Positions 45,513 through 55,653 of a stretch of DNA of 64,000 nucleotides are shown here, piece after piece (within the stretch, counting starts at the first letter, position 1; every line of letters begins with the position of its first letter). A program made the position numbers and the translations under genes. The DNA lies in NCBI RefSeq assembly GCF_009760905.1, contig NZ_VIRW01000001.1, positions 296,323 through 360,322 on the forward strand, in the 5' to 3' direction. This stretch comes from Chitinibacter sp. GC72. Its GTDB lineage: Bacteria; Pseudomonadota; Gammaproteobacteria; Burkholderiales; Chitinibacteraceae. The notes beneath the pieces were generated by a model that saw nothing but the letters and a program-made list of their open reading frames with translations, searched no databases and was not told where the DNA came from.

Positions 45513-46616
45513 TTATTTCACCGCTTCGTACTTGTTGCCTTTCCACTGGTAAACAACAAAAGCCGGCACTTTCAAATCGCCTTTGGCATCAAACGACATT
45601 TTGCCAACGACGGTATTAAAGCTGCCGCCTGCCAATGCCTTGCGCAAGTCGTTGTATTTCACGCTTTTGGCCGTAGTAGCTGCTTGTTGGAAAAGCTGCA
45701 TGGCTGCATAGGCGTACAGCACATAGCCATCTGGCTCAACCTTGGCAGCACGGAAACGTTTCACCACATCTGCCGCAGCCGGATTGGCGCGTGAATCAGG
45801 CGCAAAAGTAAACAGCACGCTATCGGCATTGCCCCCTGCGGCAGTGACGATTTCATTATTGCTCAGCGTATCGCCGCCCATCACCATCAGCTTCATGCCT
45901 GCCTGCTGTGCCTGGCGCAAAATCAGCGCCACTTCAGTGTGGTAGCCGCCGTAAACCAGTACCTGCACGCCCGCCGCTTTCATTTTCGAGACAATGCCGG
46001 AATAGTCTTTCTCGCCCGCGGTAATCGATTCGCGCAAGGCGGGTTTCATGCCTTTGGCCTGCATGCCTTTGGCAGTTTCATCAGCCAGACCCTTGCCGTA
46101 AGCGCTCTTATCATCCAGCACCGCCACTTTCTGCCCGGCAAAGCGTTTGGCCACATAAGCGCCCGCTACACCACCCTGCTGATCATCGCGCCCCATAATG
46201 CGGAAAATGTTTTTCAGTCCGCGCTCGGTCACTTGCGGATTAGTTGACACCGTGGCCATCGGGATTTGTGCTTCGTTGTAAATATCGGAAGCAGGAATCG
46301 TCGAGCTTGAACACCAGTGCCCGTGCATAAAGACAATTTTTTTGTTCACCATGGCATTGGCCACCGAAACGGCCTGTTTTGGATCACAAGCATCGTCGCC
46401 AATTTCCAGCTTCAACTTCTGCCCGTTCACCCCCCCCTTGGCATTAATATCGGCAACGGCCATTTCGGCACCGCGTTTAATCTGCTCACCGGCCGATGCG
46501 TAGGCGCCGGTCATGGGCCCGGCAATTGCCACTGAATAATCGGCGAACGCTTGGGCGCTCAACATGCTTGCGACGCAAGCACCGGCAACTGACAATTTTT
46601 TCTGCAAGGTGTTCAT
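45513..46616 (-). CDS. livK: Branched-chain amino-acid ABC transporter substrate-binding protein
   Basis: A periplasmic binding protein of 367 residues. The Sec signal peptide MNTLQKKLSVAGACVASMLS ends at AQAFA. DYSVAIAGPMTGAYASAGEQ and GHWCSSSTIPASDIY (substrate pocket, near residue 100) are typical of LIV-type proteins. I chose the ATG at 46616 with CAGGAG upstream over an in-frame ATG at 46667. It is separated from livH by two hairpins, so the binding protein is probably made in excess. Confidence 0.94.
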   Translation of the reverse strand: MNTLQKKLSVAGACVASMLSAQAFADYSVAIAGPMTGAYASAGEQIKRGAEMAVADINAKGGVNGQKLKLEIGDDACDPKQAVSVANAMVNKKIVFMHGHWCSSSTIPASDIYNEAQIPMATVSTNPQVTERGLKNIFRIMGRDDQQGGVAGAYVAKRFAGQKVAVLDDKSAYGKGLADETAKGMQAKGMKPALRESITAGEKDYSGIVSKMKAAGVQVLVYGGYHTEVALILRQAQQAGMKLMVMGGDTLSNNEIVTAAGGNADSVLFTFAPDSRANPAAADVVKRFRAAKVEPDGYVLYAYAAMQLFQQAATTAKSVKYNDLRKALAGGSFNTVVGKMSFDAKGDLKVPAFVVYQWKGNKYEAVK

Positions 46617-46887
46617 GGGTATCTCCTGAATTCGATTCGGGCATTCATGCCATCGGTGGTTGGCCAACAGTTTTCACTTCTGGCGTCAAGCCGCCATCCA
46701 CGGGAACTGCTGCTGTCTGCTTAGCGATGTATGCCGCCAGCAAGCGTGATTGTGTTTAGACCCGGCTTCTGCCTGCATCACGCAGACAGATAAAACAGCA
46801 AAATGACAGGTACAGCTGCATGTAAAGCTACAACATAATTTCAGACTCCTCTGTAAGTATTTTCCTCAGTTCAGATAGGCGGGAAAC

Positions 46888-47832
46888 TTATGCAGCCGAT
46901 TTTCCCGCTGGCTGGCGAGCATGCGTCCAGGACGATGCCAGTACGCCCCCCAGCAGCAGAACAATTGCAATGCTTTCCAGTAGGCGGGGCCAGCGGCCCT
47001 CATAGACAAAGCCATACAGCAAGGCAAAAACTGTTTCAAAAATAAGCAGTTGCCCACCCAACGTCAGCGGAAGTCGGCGCGTGGCTGCGTTCCACAAACC
47101 GGTGCCGATCACCGATGGGCCCACTGCCAGCGCGGCCATCAGGAGCAGAAAAGCCGGCGAAATCTGCTCGGCAGGGGCGCTACTTATTGCCGGGGAAAAA
47201 TACAAAACCGCCAGCAGCAAAGCCATTAACCCTGTCAGCAAACCTGTCAGCAAAGACCATTCATGACTACCTAGATCAGGCCTTCGGCTTAAATGCCGTG
47301 CATTGCCAATGGCATAAAAACTCCACGCCAGCAAAGCCCCCAAGGCCGCGAGCAAACCGAGAATCTTGCCCGATTGATCCTGCGCCAGACCATCTGCCAG
47401 CTCGCTGGCAAAAACGTCATAACTGATACAGGCCGCCCCGGCGACAATCGCCAGCAGCGGCCAGAGCAGATGCCGCAATGCAATCGCATCACGTTCACGT
47501 GCGCCCACCAGCGTCACCACCACCGGCACCATGCCGATCACCAACGATGTGGGCGCAACGCCAACGTATTGCACCGCCACCACCAGCAAAAAGTAATACA
47601 GCAAATTGCCCGATACGCTTAAAGCGGCCAGCACCAGCCAGTCGTGCTGGCTTAGCCGTGGCCAGAGCTGACGCAATAGCGGCAGCAATAGCAATAGGGA
47701 CACCAGACCATAGGCCACATAGCGCCCGGTCATCAGCGCCATCGGGCTAAATTCGCCCAGCCAGCGCGGCACCAGAAAAACCCCTCCCCACACAGCACCC
47801 GCCAGCGCGCCGTAGACCAAACCTTTAACCAT
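46888..47832 (-). CDS. EamA/DMT family transporter
   Basis: A 314-residue protein with ten helices in two EamA repeats. GALAGAVWGGVFLVPRWLGEFSP opens repeat 1 and LLIFETVFALLYGFVYEGRWP lies in repeat 2. It differs clearly from the EamA protein at 40529. The substrate is unknown. It is followed on the minus strand, after a 271-base spacer with a long leader, by livK, and is preceded by putA. Confidence 0.8.
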   Translation of the reverse strand: MVKGLVYGALAGAVWGGVFLVPRWLGEFSPMALMTGRYVAYGLVSLLLLLPLLRQLWPRLSQHDWLVLAALSVSGNLLYYFLLVVAVQYVGVAPTSLVIGMVPVVVTLVGARERDAIALRHLLWPLLAIVAGAACISYDVFASELADGLAQDQSGKILGLLAALGALLAWSFYAIGNARHLSRRPDLGSHEWSLLTGLLTGLMALLLAVLYFSPAISSAPAEQISPAFLLLMAALAVGPSVIGTGLWNAATRRLPLTLGGQLLIFETVFALLYGFVYEGRWPRLLESIAIVLLLGGVLASSWTHARQPAGKSAA

Positions 47833-47931
47833 ATTTCCTCTAATCAGCCGGGCCTAAATCCCGCGCGCTAGCAATGCCGTGCCTTGAGTAGCGAGGTAGA
47901 AATTGTGCTGTAGTTGAAATTAATTAATAAG

Positions 47932-47980
47932 GGGTATTACCTTCAAAAGCTTGCTAGCAATGAATCACATGGCAATACCC
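47932..47980. repeat. 49-bp palindromic repeat, copy B
   Basis: GGGTATTACC at the left and GGCAATACCC at the right pair at 9 of 10 positions, 49 bp in all. It lies 16 bases after the putA stop. Confidence 0.8.
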
Positions 47981-47996
47981 ACTAGCATTTTTGCCA

Positions 47997-50900
47997 TCAC
48001 CCCAGCGCCATCAGGCTGGCATTACCGCCTGCGGCGGCCGTATTGATGCTGACGGATCGCTCGGCGATCAGGCGGCTTAGCTCATAATCGCGGCCCTGTT
48101 CCAGCATCTGGCTGGACCAACCCTGAGCCTGAATAATGGCGCCGTCCCTGCTGGCCAGAGTTTGATTCAAGGCCAGCAAACCAGCGGCGTCTCCTTCAAA
48201 CAGCACGGCGTCGAATGGCTGCTCTTGAGCCTGCTGGCGATCAAGCACACGGATGCGGGGCAGCAGAGACGCAGGGATCAGCTTGAGCAGCTCACGCACG
48301 GCGGGTACATCGGCGAAAATCGCCTGATTGCCGCTGGAGAGCACAGCAGTCCATTGCGCCAATGCGCCCGTGAGCGACTCGCACAGACACAGCACCATGC
48401 CGCGTGGCAGCATGAAATAGCGGTTCTGTTCGCCGGTCGGGCCAGGTAAATCCAGATAATCAGCCTGTTTCAGCTGGGCCAGATAGCGTGCGCAGCGTTG
48501 TGCTGCACCGCCGTACACGGGCAAGATTGCTTCACGAAACGCCGCCAGATCGGCCAGCGTGCTGGCCGAAGCCAGCACCGGCGCTTCAATCCGTCGTGCC
48601 AGCAAGCGTTGCAGATACAGCGGGCCACCGGCTTTGGGGCCGGTGCCCGATAGCCCTTCGCCACCAAAGGGCTGTACGCCGACCACGGCGCCGATCACAT
48701 TGCGGTTCACATAAATATTGCCCACATGCACACGGCTCAGCACATGCGCGATGGTTTCGTCGATCCGGCTATGCAGACCAAAGGTCAGGCCATAGCCCGT
48801 GGCCCTGATCTGTGCGAGCATGTCGTCCAGCTGCTCGCGCTGATACCGGATCACATGCAGCACCGGGCCGAATACTTCGCGTTTCAATTCGGATAAATGG
48901 CCGATTTCGATCAATGTCGGGGCGACAAAAGTACCGTTGCGGCATGCCTCGGGCAAGGGCAGCGAAAAAGTTTGCGCAGGGTTGAGCTGCATGATGTGTT
49001 GCAGAATTTGCGCCTGCGCATCTCGATCAATCACCGGCCCCACATCGCTGGCCAACACGGCCGGGTTGCCGATTTGCAATTGCAGCATCGCGCCTTTGAG
49101 CATGTCCAGTACATGATCGGCGATCTCGCTTTGCAAGCACAGCACGCGCAATGCCGAACAGCGCTGCCCTGCCGAATCAAAGGCTGACATGATCACATCG
49201 CCAACCACCTGCTCGGCCAGCGCAGATGAATCGACAATCATGCAGTTTTGCCCGCCAGTTTCGGCGATCAGGGGAATCGCGCGGCCTTCCTCATCCAGCC
49301 TTTGCGCAAACACTTTGGCCAGAATGCGCGCCACTTCGGTCGAGCCGGTAAACATCACGCCTTTGCAGCGCGAGTCGGCAATCAGCGCCGCGCCGACGGT
49401 TTCGCCCTGCCCCGGTAGCAATTGCAAAGCATCGGCAGGAATGCCCGCCTGATGCAAAATACGCACCGCTTCGGCGGCGATCAACGGCGTTTGTTCGGCC
49501 GGTTTGGCAAGCACCGGATTACCAGCCGCCAGCGCGGCGGCCAGTTGGCCGACAAAAATTGCCAGCGGAAAATTCCACGGGCTGATGCAGACCACAGGCC
49601 CAAGCCCCTGATGCGTTTCGACCCGGAAATCCTTACCGATTTGCGCAGCGTAATAGCGCAGAAAATCAACGGCTTCGCGCACTTCGGCAATCGAATTGGG
49701 CAGCGATTTGCCCGCCTCGCGCACCAGCAAGCCCAGCAGCACCGGCATCCGCGCTTCAAGCAAATCAGCCGCCCGATTCAGGCAGGCCGCGCGCACGGCA
49801 ATGGCAGCACTAGGCCAGCCAGATTGAACGGCATGGGTATAGGCCTGCAGGACATCATCAGTGTTAGCTTCAAGCACATACCCCACTATATCGCTATGAT
49901 CGGCAGGGTTAAGCACCTGCTGCGCCAGTGTGAGCGCAGCCTCTATATCGACGATTGGTCGATCTGCCAGCATGGCGGCCGAACGCCACGCCATGCCGGC
50001 ACTTTCCTGCAATGCGCTAGCCAGCCTGGCCAGTTGCTGCTCATTGGATAAATCCAGCCCGCGCGAATTGCTGCGATCGTCGCCGAATAATTGTCCGGGC
50101 AAGCCAATCTGCGCATGGGGCGAATACAGCGGCGTAATCGCGCGCGCCTGGGTAAACGGATCAGCGCTCAGCTCGGTCACGGGTACTTGTTCATCGGCAA
50201 TACGGTTCACAAACGAGCTGTTGGCGCCATTTTCCAGCAAGCGCCGCACCAGATAGGCGAGCAGGGTTTTATGGCTGCCAACCGGCGCATAGATCCGGCA
50301 TGGGCGGGAGAGCTTGCTCACCGCCTCTTCATACAATGGCTCCCCCATCCCGTGCAGGCACTGGAACTCATACTGGCCGGGGTAATAAGCGGCCTCGCCG
50401 CCCGCCATATGATAGATACTCGCCAGCGTCTGGGCATTGTGCGTGGCAAATTGCGGGTAAATCTCCACCGGCGCGGCGAGTAGTTTGCCAGCGCACACCT
50501 GGTAAGCCACATCGGTGTAGATTTTGCGCGTGTACACCGGGTAGTCGTCCAGCCCGTCAAGCTGGGCACGCTTGATTTCGCTGTCCCAGTACGCGCCTTT
50601 GACCAGACGGATCATCAAGCGATGCTGGCTGCGGCGAGCCAGATCAATCAGATAATCGAGCACCAGCGGCGCACGCTTCTGATAAGCCTGAACGACAAAG
50701 CCAATGCCGTTCCAGCCTTTGAGTTCAGCGTCAAAACACATCGCTTCAAGCAGATCGAGCGAGATCTCCAGCCGGTCGGCTTCTTCCGCGTCGATATTCA
50801 GACCAATATCATAATCACGCGCCAGACGCGCCAGACTGAGCAGCCGTGGCAATAATTCGCGCATCACGCGCTCGTGTTTGGCACGCGAATAACGCGGGTG

Positions 50901-51689
50901 CAGTGCGGATAATTTGATGGAAATGCCCGGGCCTTCATAAATGCCACGCCCGTTGGCCGCCTTGCCGATCGCATGTATCGCCATCTCATAAGCGGCGTAA
51001 TAGCGCTGCGCATCGTCTTCGGTCATCGCTGCTTCGCCCAGCATATCGTAGGAATAGCGAAAACCTTTGGGTTCAAATTTGCGGCTGTGCCTGAGCGCAT
51101 CGGCGATGGTTTCACCGCAGACAAACTGCTCGCCCATCATGCGCATCGCCATATCCATGGCCTTGCGAATCAAGGGCTCGCCACCTTGCGCAACCAGACG
51201 GGTCAAGGCGGCTCCCAGCGATTTCTCATCATGAACGCTGACCAGCTTGCCGGTGAGCATCAGCCCCCAGCTTACGGCATTGACAAACAGCGACTCGGAT
51301 TGCCCCAGATAGTTCGACCAGTCGCCACCGCTGAGCTTGTCACGAATCAGATTATCGCGTGTAGCGGCGTCCGGAATGCGCAGCAAGGCTTCGGCCAAAC
51401 ACATCAGCGCAACGCCTTCCTGACTTGATAATGAAAACTGCTGGATCAGCCCTTCTACACCGCCGCTTTTCTTGCTGCGCAAGGCCAGCACCAATTGCTG
51501 CGCCAGCGCGCAGATTTGCTCAGCCTGAGCGGCATCCGGCTGCAGCTCGGAGGAGAGCAAATCACGAATGCAATCGGCTTCCTTGCGGCGATACGCCGCC
51601 GTAATCGCCGCTCGCAAGCCGGACTGCTGCGCGATGGAGTCCGCAAACTGGATAAAATGCGATTCGTAATGCGTTGAAGTCTGGGTCAT
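47997..51689 (-). CDS. putA: Bifunctional proline dehydrogenase / L-glutamate gamma-semialdehyde dehydrogenase
   Basis: Oxidises proline to glutamate in two steps. The 1230-residue protein has an FAD-dependent PRODH barrel (about 110-450, with IKLSALHPRYS, RLVKGAYWDSEIKRAQ and QFATHNAQT). It also has an NAD-dependent aldehyde dehydrogenase (about 540-1040, SPWNFPLAIFVGQ, Glu in IAETGGQN, Cys in GQRCSALRVL), then a C-terminal domain. It starts directly with the helical region and lacks the ribbon-helix-helix DNA-binding domain of E. coli PutA, so it should not repress its own gene. I chose the ATG at 51689 (MTQTSTHYES) over 51713. Confidence 0.95.
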   Translation of the reverse strand: MTQTSTHYESHFIQFADSIAQQSGLRAAITAAYRRKEADCIRDLLSSELQPDAAQAEQICALAQQLVLALRSKKSGGVEGLIQQFSLSSQEGVALMCLAEALLRIPDAATRDNLIRDKLSGGDWSNYLGQSESLFVNAVSWGLMLTGKLVSVHDEKSLGAALTRLVAQGGEPLIRKAMDMAMRMMGEQFVCGETIADALRHSRKFEPKGFRYSYDMLGEAAMTEDDAQRYYAAYEMAIHAIGKAANGRGIYEGPGISIKLSALHPRYSRAKHERVMRELLPRLLSLARLARDYDIGLNIDAEEADRLEISLDLLEAMCFDAELKGWNGIGFVVQAYQKRAPLVLDYLIDLARRSQHRLMIRLVKGAYWDSEIKRAQLDGLDDYPVYTRKIYTDVAYQVCAGKLLAAPVEIYPQFATHNAQTLASIYHMAGGEAAYYPGQYEFQCLHGMGEPLYEEAVSKLSRPCRIYAPVGSHKTLLAYLVRRLLENGANSSFVNRIADEQVPVTELSADPFTQARAITPLYSPHAQIGLPGQLFGDDRSNSRGLDLSNEQQLARLASALQESAGMAWRSAAMLADRPIVDIEAALTLAQQVLNPADHSDIVGYVLEANTDDVLQAYTHAVQSGWPSAAIAVRAACLNRAADLLEARMPVLLGLLVREAGKSLPNSIAEVREAVDFLRYYAAQIGKDFRVETHQGLGPVVCISPWNFPLAIFVGQLAAALAAGNPVLAKPAEQTPLIAAEAVRILHQAGIPADALQLLPGQGETVGAALIADSRCKGVMFTGSTEVARILAKVFAQRLDEEGRAIPLIAETGGQNCMIVDSSALAEQVVGDVIMSAFDSAGQRCSALRVLCLQSEIADHVLDMLKGAMLQLQIGNPAVLASDVGPVIDRDAQAQILQHIMQLNPAQTFSLPLPEACRNGTFVAPTLIEIGHLSELKREVFGPVLHVIRYQREQLDDMLAQIRATGYGLTFGLHSRIDETIAHVLSRVHVGNIYVNRNVIGAVVGVQPFGGEGLSGTGPKAGGPLYLQRLLARRIEAPVLASASTLADLAAFREAILPVYGGAAQRCARYLAQLKQADYLDLPGPTGEQNRYFMLPRGMVLCLCESLTGALAQWTAVLSSGNQAIFADVPAVRELLKLIPASLLPRIRVLDRQQAQEQPFDAVLFEGDAAGLLALNQTLASRDGAIIQAQGWSSQMLEQGRDYELSRLIAERSVSINTAAAGGNASLMALG

Positions 51690-52093
51690 TTCGGCACATC
51701 TCGGCAGGGGCAAATTGGAATGGGGCAGCGTGGCGGCAATCCAGGGCGGTCAATATCGGCCCGGTCACCTTGAAAATCGCTGTCAGTACGTAGCAAACCG
51801 GCTGGAAAATCTTGCTGTATCGTATTATGTAGTCGGCAAAAATAAACTACGAATTTTCCCCTACAGGAAACCCGCGAGCCAAGACAGCTCAAAGCGCATT
51901 CGGCCAGCGCCTGTGCGCTAAGGGATTTATGCGTGCAGCACAAAATCTGCCGTAGTTCCAGCGACAAAAGCACAGGGCAAAATCAGGCCATCGTGGTGGA
52001 ACAAAAGCGTTTTATGGCGGTCTTTCCCACTCTTTTCACCGTATAATCGCCGACACAAATCATTCTTATTACTTCAAAGTAAAGACGCCCGAC
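51690..52093. other. Divergent intergenic region, putA / dacA
   Basis: About 400 bases without a gene. The only clear signal is a TATAAT at 52042-52047 on the plus strand, 47 bases before the dacA ATG, without a good -35. A loose dyad (GTAGT, 12 bases, ACTAC) near 51830-51851 could be a putA operator. I see no ORF, repeat copy or RNA gene. Confidence 0.5.
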
Positions 52094-53254
52094 ATGCCTC
52101 GTTTAGCCATCACCAGCAGCCTGATCGCTGCCGTTTTCAGCAGCGCCATCCTTTTGAGCCCAGCCGCCCACGCCTTTGTGCCGCCTGTTCCCGAGATTGC
52201 AGCCAAATCCTATTACCTGTACGACAAGCAAAGCGGCCAGATTCTGGCCTCGCGTGATCCGGATATGCGCGTTGAGCCCGCATCGCTGACCAAACTGATG
52301 ACGGCCTATCTGACGTTCAAAATGGTCAAGGAAGGCAAGCTCAAACTGGAGCAGACTTTGCTGGTGTCGGAAAAAGGCTGGAAAACCGAAGGCTCGCGGA
52401 TGTATCTCGACCCCAAAGTGCCTGCCACAGTGGACGATCTGATCAAAGGCATGATCGTGCAATCGGGCAACGATGCCTGCGTGACGCTGGCCGAAGCAAT
52501 TGCTGGCAGCGAAGAAGTGTTTGCCCAGATGATGAATGCCGAAGCCAAGCGCCTGGGGCTGAAAGACTCGAATTTTACCAATTCAACCGGCTTGCCCGAT
52601 CCGGCCTTGCATGTCACCACCAGCGATCTGGCGCGCCTGGCCAATGCCATCATCAATGATTTTCCCGAGTTTTATCACATCTACTCGATCAAGGAATTCA
52701 AGTACAACAATATCAGCCAGCCTAACCGCAACTTGCTGCTCTACCGTGATCCGTTTGTCGATGGCATGAAAACCGGCCACACCAATAGCGCCGGCTACAA
52801 TCTAGTTGCATCGACCAAACGCGACAATCGTCGCCTGATTTCGGTGGTAGTGGGCACCGCCAGCCCGGAAGTGCGTGCCGCTGAGTCATCAAAGCTACTC
52901 AACTGGGGCACGCAATTTTTTGAAACCCCTAAGCTCTACGCTGCCAAACAAGCGGTACAGCAAGTACCGGTATGGAAAGGTAAAGACGCGCAAGTGGGCG
53001 TCGGGTTTATGAATGACCAATTTATCACCATACCCAAGGGTGACGCTGCCAAGCTAAAAATCGACTTGACCACGCAGCAGCCACTGATTGCGCCAATCAA
53101 AGTTGGCCAGCAAGTCGGTACGATGAAGATCTCTCTTGATGGCAAAGTGCTGAGCGAGCGGCCAGTCGTGGCGGTATCGGCGGTTGAAGAAGCCAGCATT
53201 TTTGGCCGTGCCTGGGATACCATTCGCCTGTGGTGGAAAGGCCTATTTAGCTAA
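52094..53254 (+). CDS. dacA: D-alanyl-D-alanine carboxypeptidase (PBP5/6 type)
   Basis: Trims the terminal D-Ala from peptidoglycan stem peptides. The 386-residue protein has a Sec signal (cleaved after AHA near 27). The active-site motif SLTK has the nucleophile Ser64 and Lys67, followed by SGN (VQSGNDACV) and KTG (GMKTGHTNSAGY). The C-terminal beta domain ends in an amphipathic helix (GRAWDTIRLWWKGLFS) that anchors the protein to the outer face of the inner membrane. The symbol dacA or dacC cannot be decided from sequence alone. Confidence 0.93.
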   Translation: MPRLAITSSLIAAVFSSAILLSPAAHAFVPPVPEIAAKSYYLYDKQSGQILASRDPDMRVEPASLTKLMTAYLTFKMVKEGKLKLEQTLLVSEKGWKTEGSRMYLDPKVPATVDDLIKGMIVQSGNDACVTLAEAIAGSEEVFAQMMNAEAKRLGLKDSNFTNSTGLPDPALHVTTSDLARLANAIINDFPEFYHIYSIKEFKYNNISQPNRNLLLYRDPFVDGMKTGHTNSAGYNLVASTKRDNRRLISVVVGTASPEVRAAESSKLLNWGTQFFETPKLYAAKQAVQQVPVWKGKDAQVGVGFMNDQFITIPKGDAAKLKIDLTTQQPLIAPIKVGQQVGTMKISLDGKVLSERPVVAVSAVEEASIFGRAWDTIRLWWKGLFS

Positions 53255-53270
53255 GCGAGGCATTAGCAAT

Positions 53271-53306
53271 AAAAAAATCCCCAGTCTGTTGACTGGGGAT
53301 TTTTTA
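53271..53306. terminator. Bidirectional terminator after dacA
   Basis: A 14-bp stem (A-tract with TCCCCAGT and ACTGGGGA with T-tract, 6-base loop) between convergent dacA and the binding-protein gene. Confidence 0.93.
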
Positions 53307-53316
53307 TCTTGATGAA

Positions 53317-54126
53317 TTAAAAGCGACGATTGCTGATCTTGAAAATCCGCATCATCGGCATTGCGGTTTGCGGGCCAAACCAGCGATTAAAAATCGTTAC
53401 GGCTTCACCACTATTTTCCATTTCGACCAAGGCTTGATTAATCGCCTCTTGCAGCTTTTTCTCGCCTTTTTGCATCCCCACCGCAATGGTTTTTACTTCC
53501 AGTGCAAACTCACTGATTTCATATTGCGAACGCTGTGCTGCAGGCATTCTGGCCAAAAAAGCCGAAAGTACCGGACCATCAGCGGCTACGCCTGCTACGC
53601 TGCCAGATTGCAGTGCCTTAACCATCTCGGGCTTATCTTCAAACTCGACCAAGGGTGTATTGGGCAAGTTTTTCTTCATTTTTTTCGAGGTACTCGATGT
53701 TGCAGTCACGGCAATGGCAGCACCAGCTAGATCGGCTTCGGACTTAAAGCGCCCTTTTTTAGCCATAATGCGATCATCGGTCACAAAATAACCCACGCTA
53801 AAATCCACCTCGCGCTCACGCTCAGCTGTACGGGTTAAGTCTGCCACCACAATATCCACCGTGTCATTTTTAATATGTGGAATCCGCTCATCCGATTCGA
53901 CAATTTTAAACACTGGCTTTACATTCAAACGCTTGGCAATTCCGAGCGCAAAATCAATATCGTAGCCTTTGAGAGAACGGGTTTTGGTATCCATCATTGA
54001 AAACGGCGGTGAAGAATCTTTCACCCCGATCACAATTTCACCTTTTTTCTGAATGGCTTCGAGCGAAGTGGCCTGCGCCACTGAAGCAACAATGGTCAAT
54101 ACAAGTGCAGCGATAGAACGCATCAA
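53317..54126 (-). CDS. Amino-acid-type ABC transporter substrate-binding protein (orphan)
   Basis: A 269-residue family 3 solute-binding protein. A signal peptide ends at QAT near residue 20. KKGEIVIGVKDSSPPFS, then GYDIDFALGIAKRL, and VDIVVADLTRTAEREREVDFS are the polar amino-acid binding pattern. No permease or ATPase gene is next to it, so its transporter partner is elsewhere, or it serves as a sensor input. The ligand is unknown. Confidence 0.85.
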   Translation of the reverse strand: MMRSIAALVLTIVASVAQATSLEAIQKKGEIVIGVKDSSPPFSMMDTKTRSLKGYDIDFALGIAKRLNVKPVFKIVESDERIPHIKNDTVDIVVADLTRTAEREREVDFSVGYFVTDDRIMAKKGRFKSEADLAGAAIAVTATSSTSKKMKKNLPNTPLVEFEDKPEMVKALQSGSVAGVAADGPVLSAFLARMPAAQRSQYEISEFALEVKTIAVGMQKGEKKLQEAINQALVEMENSGEAVTIFNRWFGPQTAMPMMRIFKISNRRF

Positions 54127-54163
54127 TACGACTCCAGCAAACTTAATTCAAACGTGGAAAAAA

Positions 54164-55477
54164 TTACTGCGGTAAGGGCAAAATGGGATGTGTACCTTGT
54201 TTGGCTGCGCTTGCAGCCGGATAGAAAAACACGCCATTGATGTCTTTGCCAAATGCATACGTTTTTTTCAATTGGGCAAAATTGGCCAGCATGGCGGCAT
54301 CGCTCGGCGCATGGATAAAACCTTGTTTGAGACCCGCAGCACTTAAAGCGCCCTCCAGCGAATTGGGATCAATGCTCACAGGCTGCTCGCCGGTATCCCA
54401 GTAGCGGCTCACTTGCCCGCCCAGTGGTGATAATTTGACGCTATACAGTTGCGGCCCCAATTGCGATTGCAAATGCCAGCCCATGGTGTGTATGGCCTGC
54501 GTTGTCTCAGGATTCGTGCCCGATACGGCGGCAATCCCGTGGGATGAATGAGTCCAGATAATGACCTTTTTGTCTTTCAGCGGCTGATTGAGCAGCCATT
54601 GCACATTGTCGGCCATCGCGGTATCGCGATAATCATAGTTTTTATCATCGCGATGCTGCTGGCGAATCACATTGGCCGAAATACCCCGCACTTGGCGACA
54701 CCACCAGCCGGCATTGTCGCGCATCGCATTGCTGCTAGCAGCCTCCTGACACAGCTCGCTTTCCAGCTGCGACGAGATTTTATTGAATTGCGCCAAATCA
54801 GCGCCCTGACTATTGAGTGAAATCGCTTTTTTGGCGACTTCAACGTAGGCTGGCCAAGCGGCATCGCTCAGCGCTGGCGAATTACCCTGCTGCAGATAGC
54901 TTTCCAAGGCCGGGATCAATTCATTAATCGACGTAGTGCCGGCCAGCGGAATATCCAAGCCATGCAATTGCAAAGGCCGATCCGTTTTGCGCACGCTATC
55001 GGCGTATTGCAGCACCTTGCGGCTGGCATCGGTTTGCGAGTACATATAAAACACTCGACCCGGTGCTAGCTCGGTCAGACTGGCGTCTTTTTCAGTCGCG
55101 CTGCGCCACATGGCTTCCACATCAAACATCGCGCTTTCAATCAGCAAGGCATCAAAGCCTTTTTCTTGGTGCAAATATTGCACCAAGCGATTCATTAATT
55201 CGAACGCATTGGCATCGGCGTAGCTGTCTTCATTAAGGATCAGCACCCGCGCATCGCCAATTGCCGCGCCAAACGCTAACAGATCCTGCGTATCCGTCGC
55301 CTGCGCAACATCGAGCGCCGTAAGCGGCTGGGCATTGGCCTTGAGCCAGTCTTGCGCTGCGCTCAATGCAGCTTGCACCGACACCGCAGTACCACTGGCC
55401 GTTTGCGCCGTTTCTGTTTGATCACCACACCCCACCAAGGCCAAGCCTAGCATCATCCCTAGCGCATATCGACGCAT
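54164..55477 (-). CDS. Erythromycin-esterase-like lipoprotein, lacking the canonical first His
   Basis: A 437-residue lipoprotein (lipobox LVGC, Cys17). The rest matches the erythromycin esterase (Ere) fold: RVLILNEDSYADANAFELMN (78-97), FDALLIES with the conserved Glu, YRDTAMADNVQWLL, and KVIIWTHSSHGIA with the later His pair. The usual GE-x-S/T-H-G motif reads NEDSYA at 82-87: Glu is kept, but the catalytic His is Tyr86. It is therefore unlikely to be a classical macrolide esterase. Its role is unknown. It is a single gene. Confidence 0.75.
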   Translation of the reverse strand: MRRYALGMMLGLALVGCGDQTETAQTASGTAVSVQAALSAAQDWLKANAQPLTALDVAQATDTQDLLAFGAAIGDARVLILNEDSYADANAFELMNRLVQYLHQEKGFDALLIESAMFDVEAMWRSATEKDASLTELAPGRVFYMYSQTDASRKVLQYADSVRKTDRPLQLHGLDIPLAGTTSINELIPALESYLQQGNSPALSDAAWPAYVEVAKKAISLNSQGADLAQFNKISSQLESELCQEAASSNAMRDNAGWWCRQVRGISANVIRQQHRDDKNYDYRDTAMADNVQWLLNQPLKDKKVIIWTHSSHGIAAVSGTNPETTQAIHTMGWHLQSQLGPQLYSVKLSPLGGQVSRYWDTGEQPVSIDPNSLEGALSAAGLKQGFIHAPSDAAMLANFAQLKKTYAFGKDINGVFFYPAASAAKQGTHPILPLPQ

Positions 55478-55653
55478 CGCATTTCCCTAGCTAGCAGACA
55501 AAAGATGAACAGCATAATGCAAAATATGAATTTTTATGCCGCGAAAATTACAAAAATTATAATTATGAGCAACAACTGTTAGCTGCTTCACTGTGCTGGA
55601 TCAGCATTCATACCATTCCAGCAGCACAGCAGCGGCAATGCCCATACATCAGG

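Noticed and set aside
46640..46860. Possible 21-codon leader peptide upstream of livK
   Set aside because: No Shine-Dalgarno and no run of Leu, Ile or Val codons, so it lacks attenuator features.
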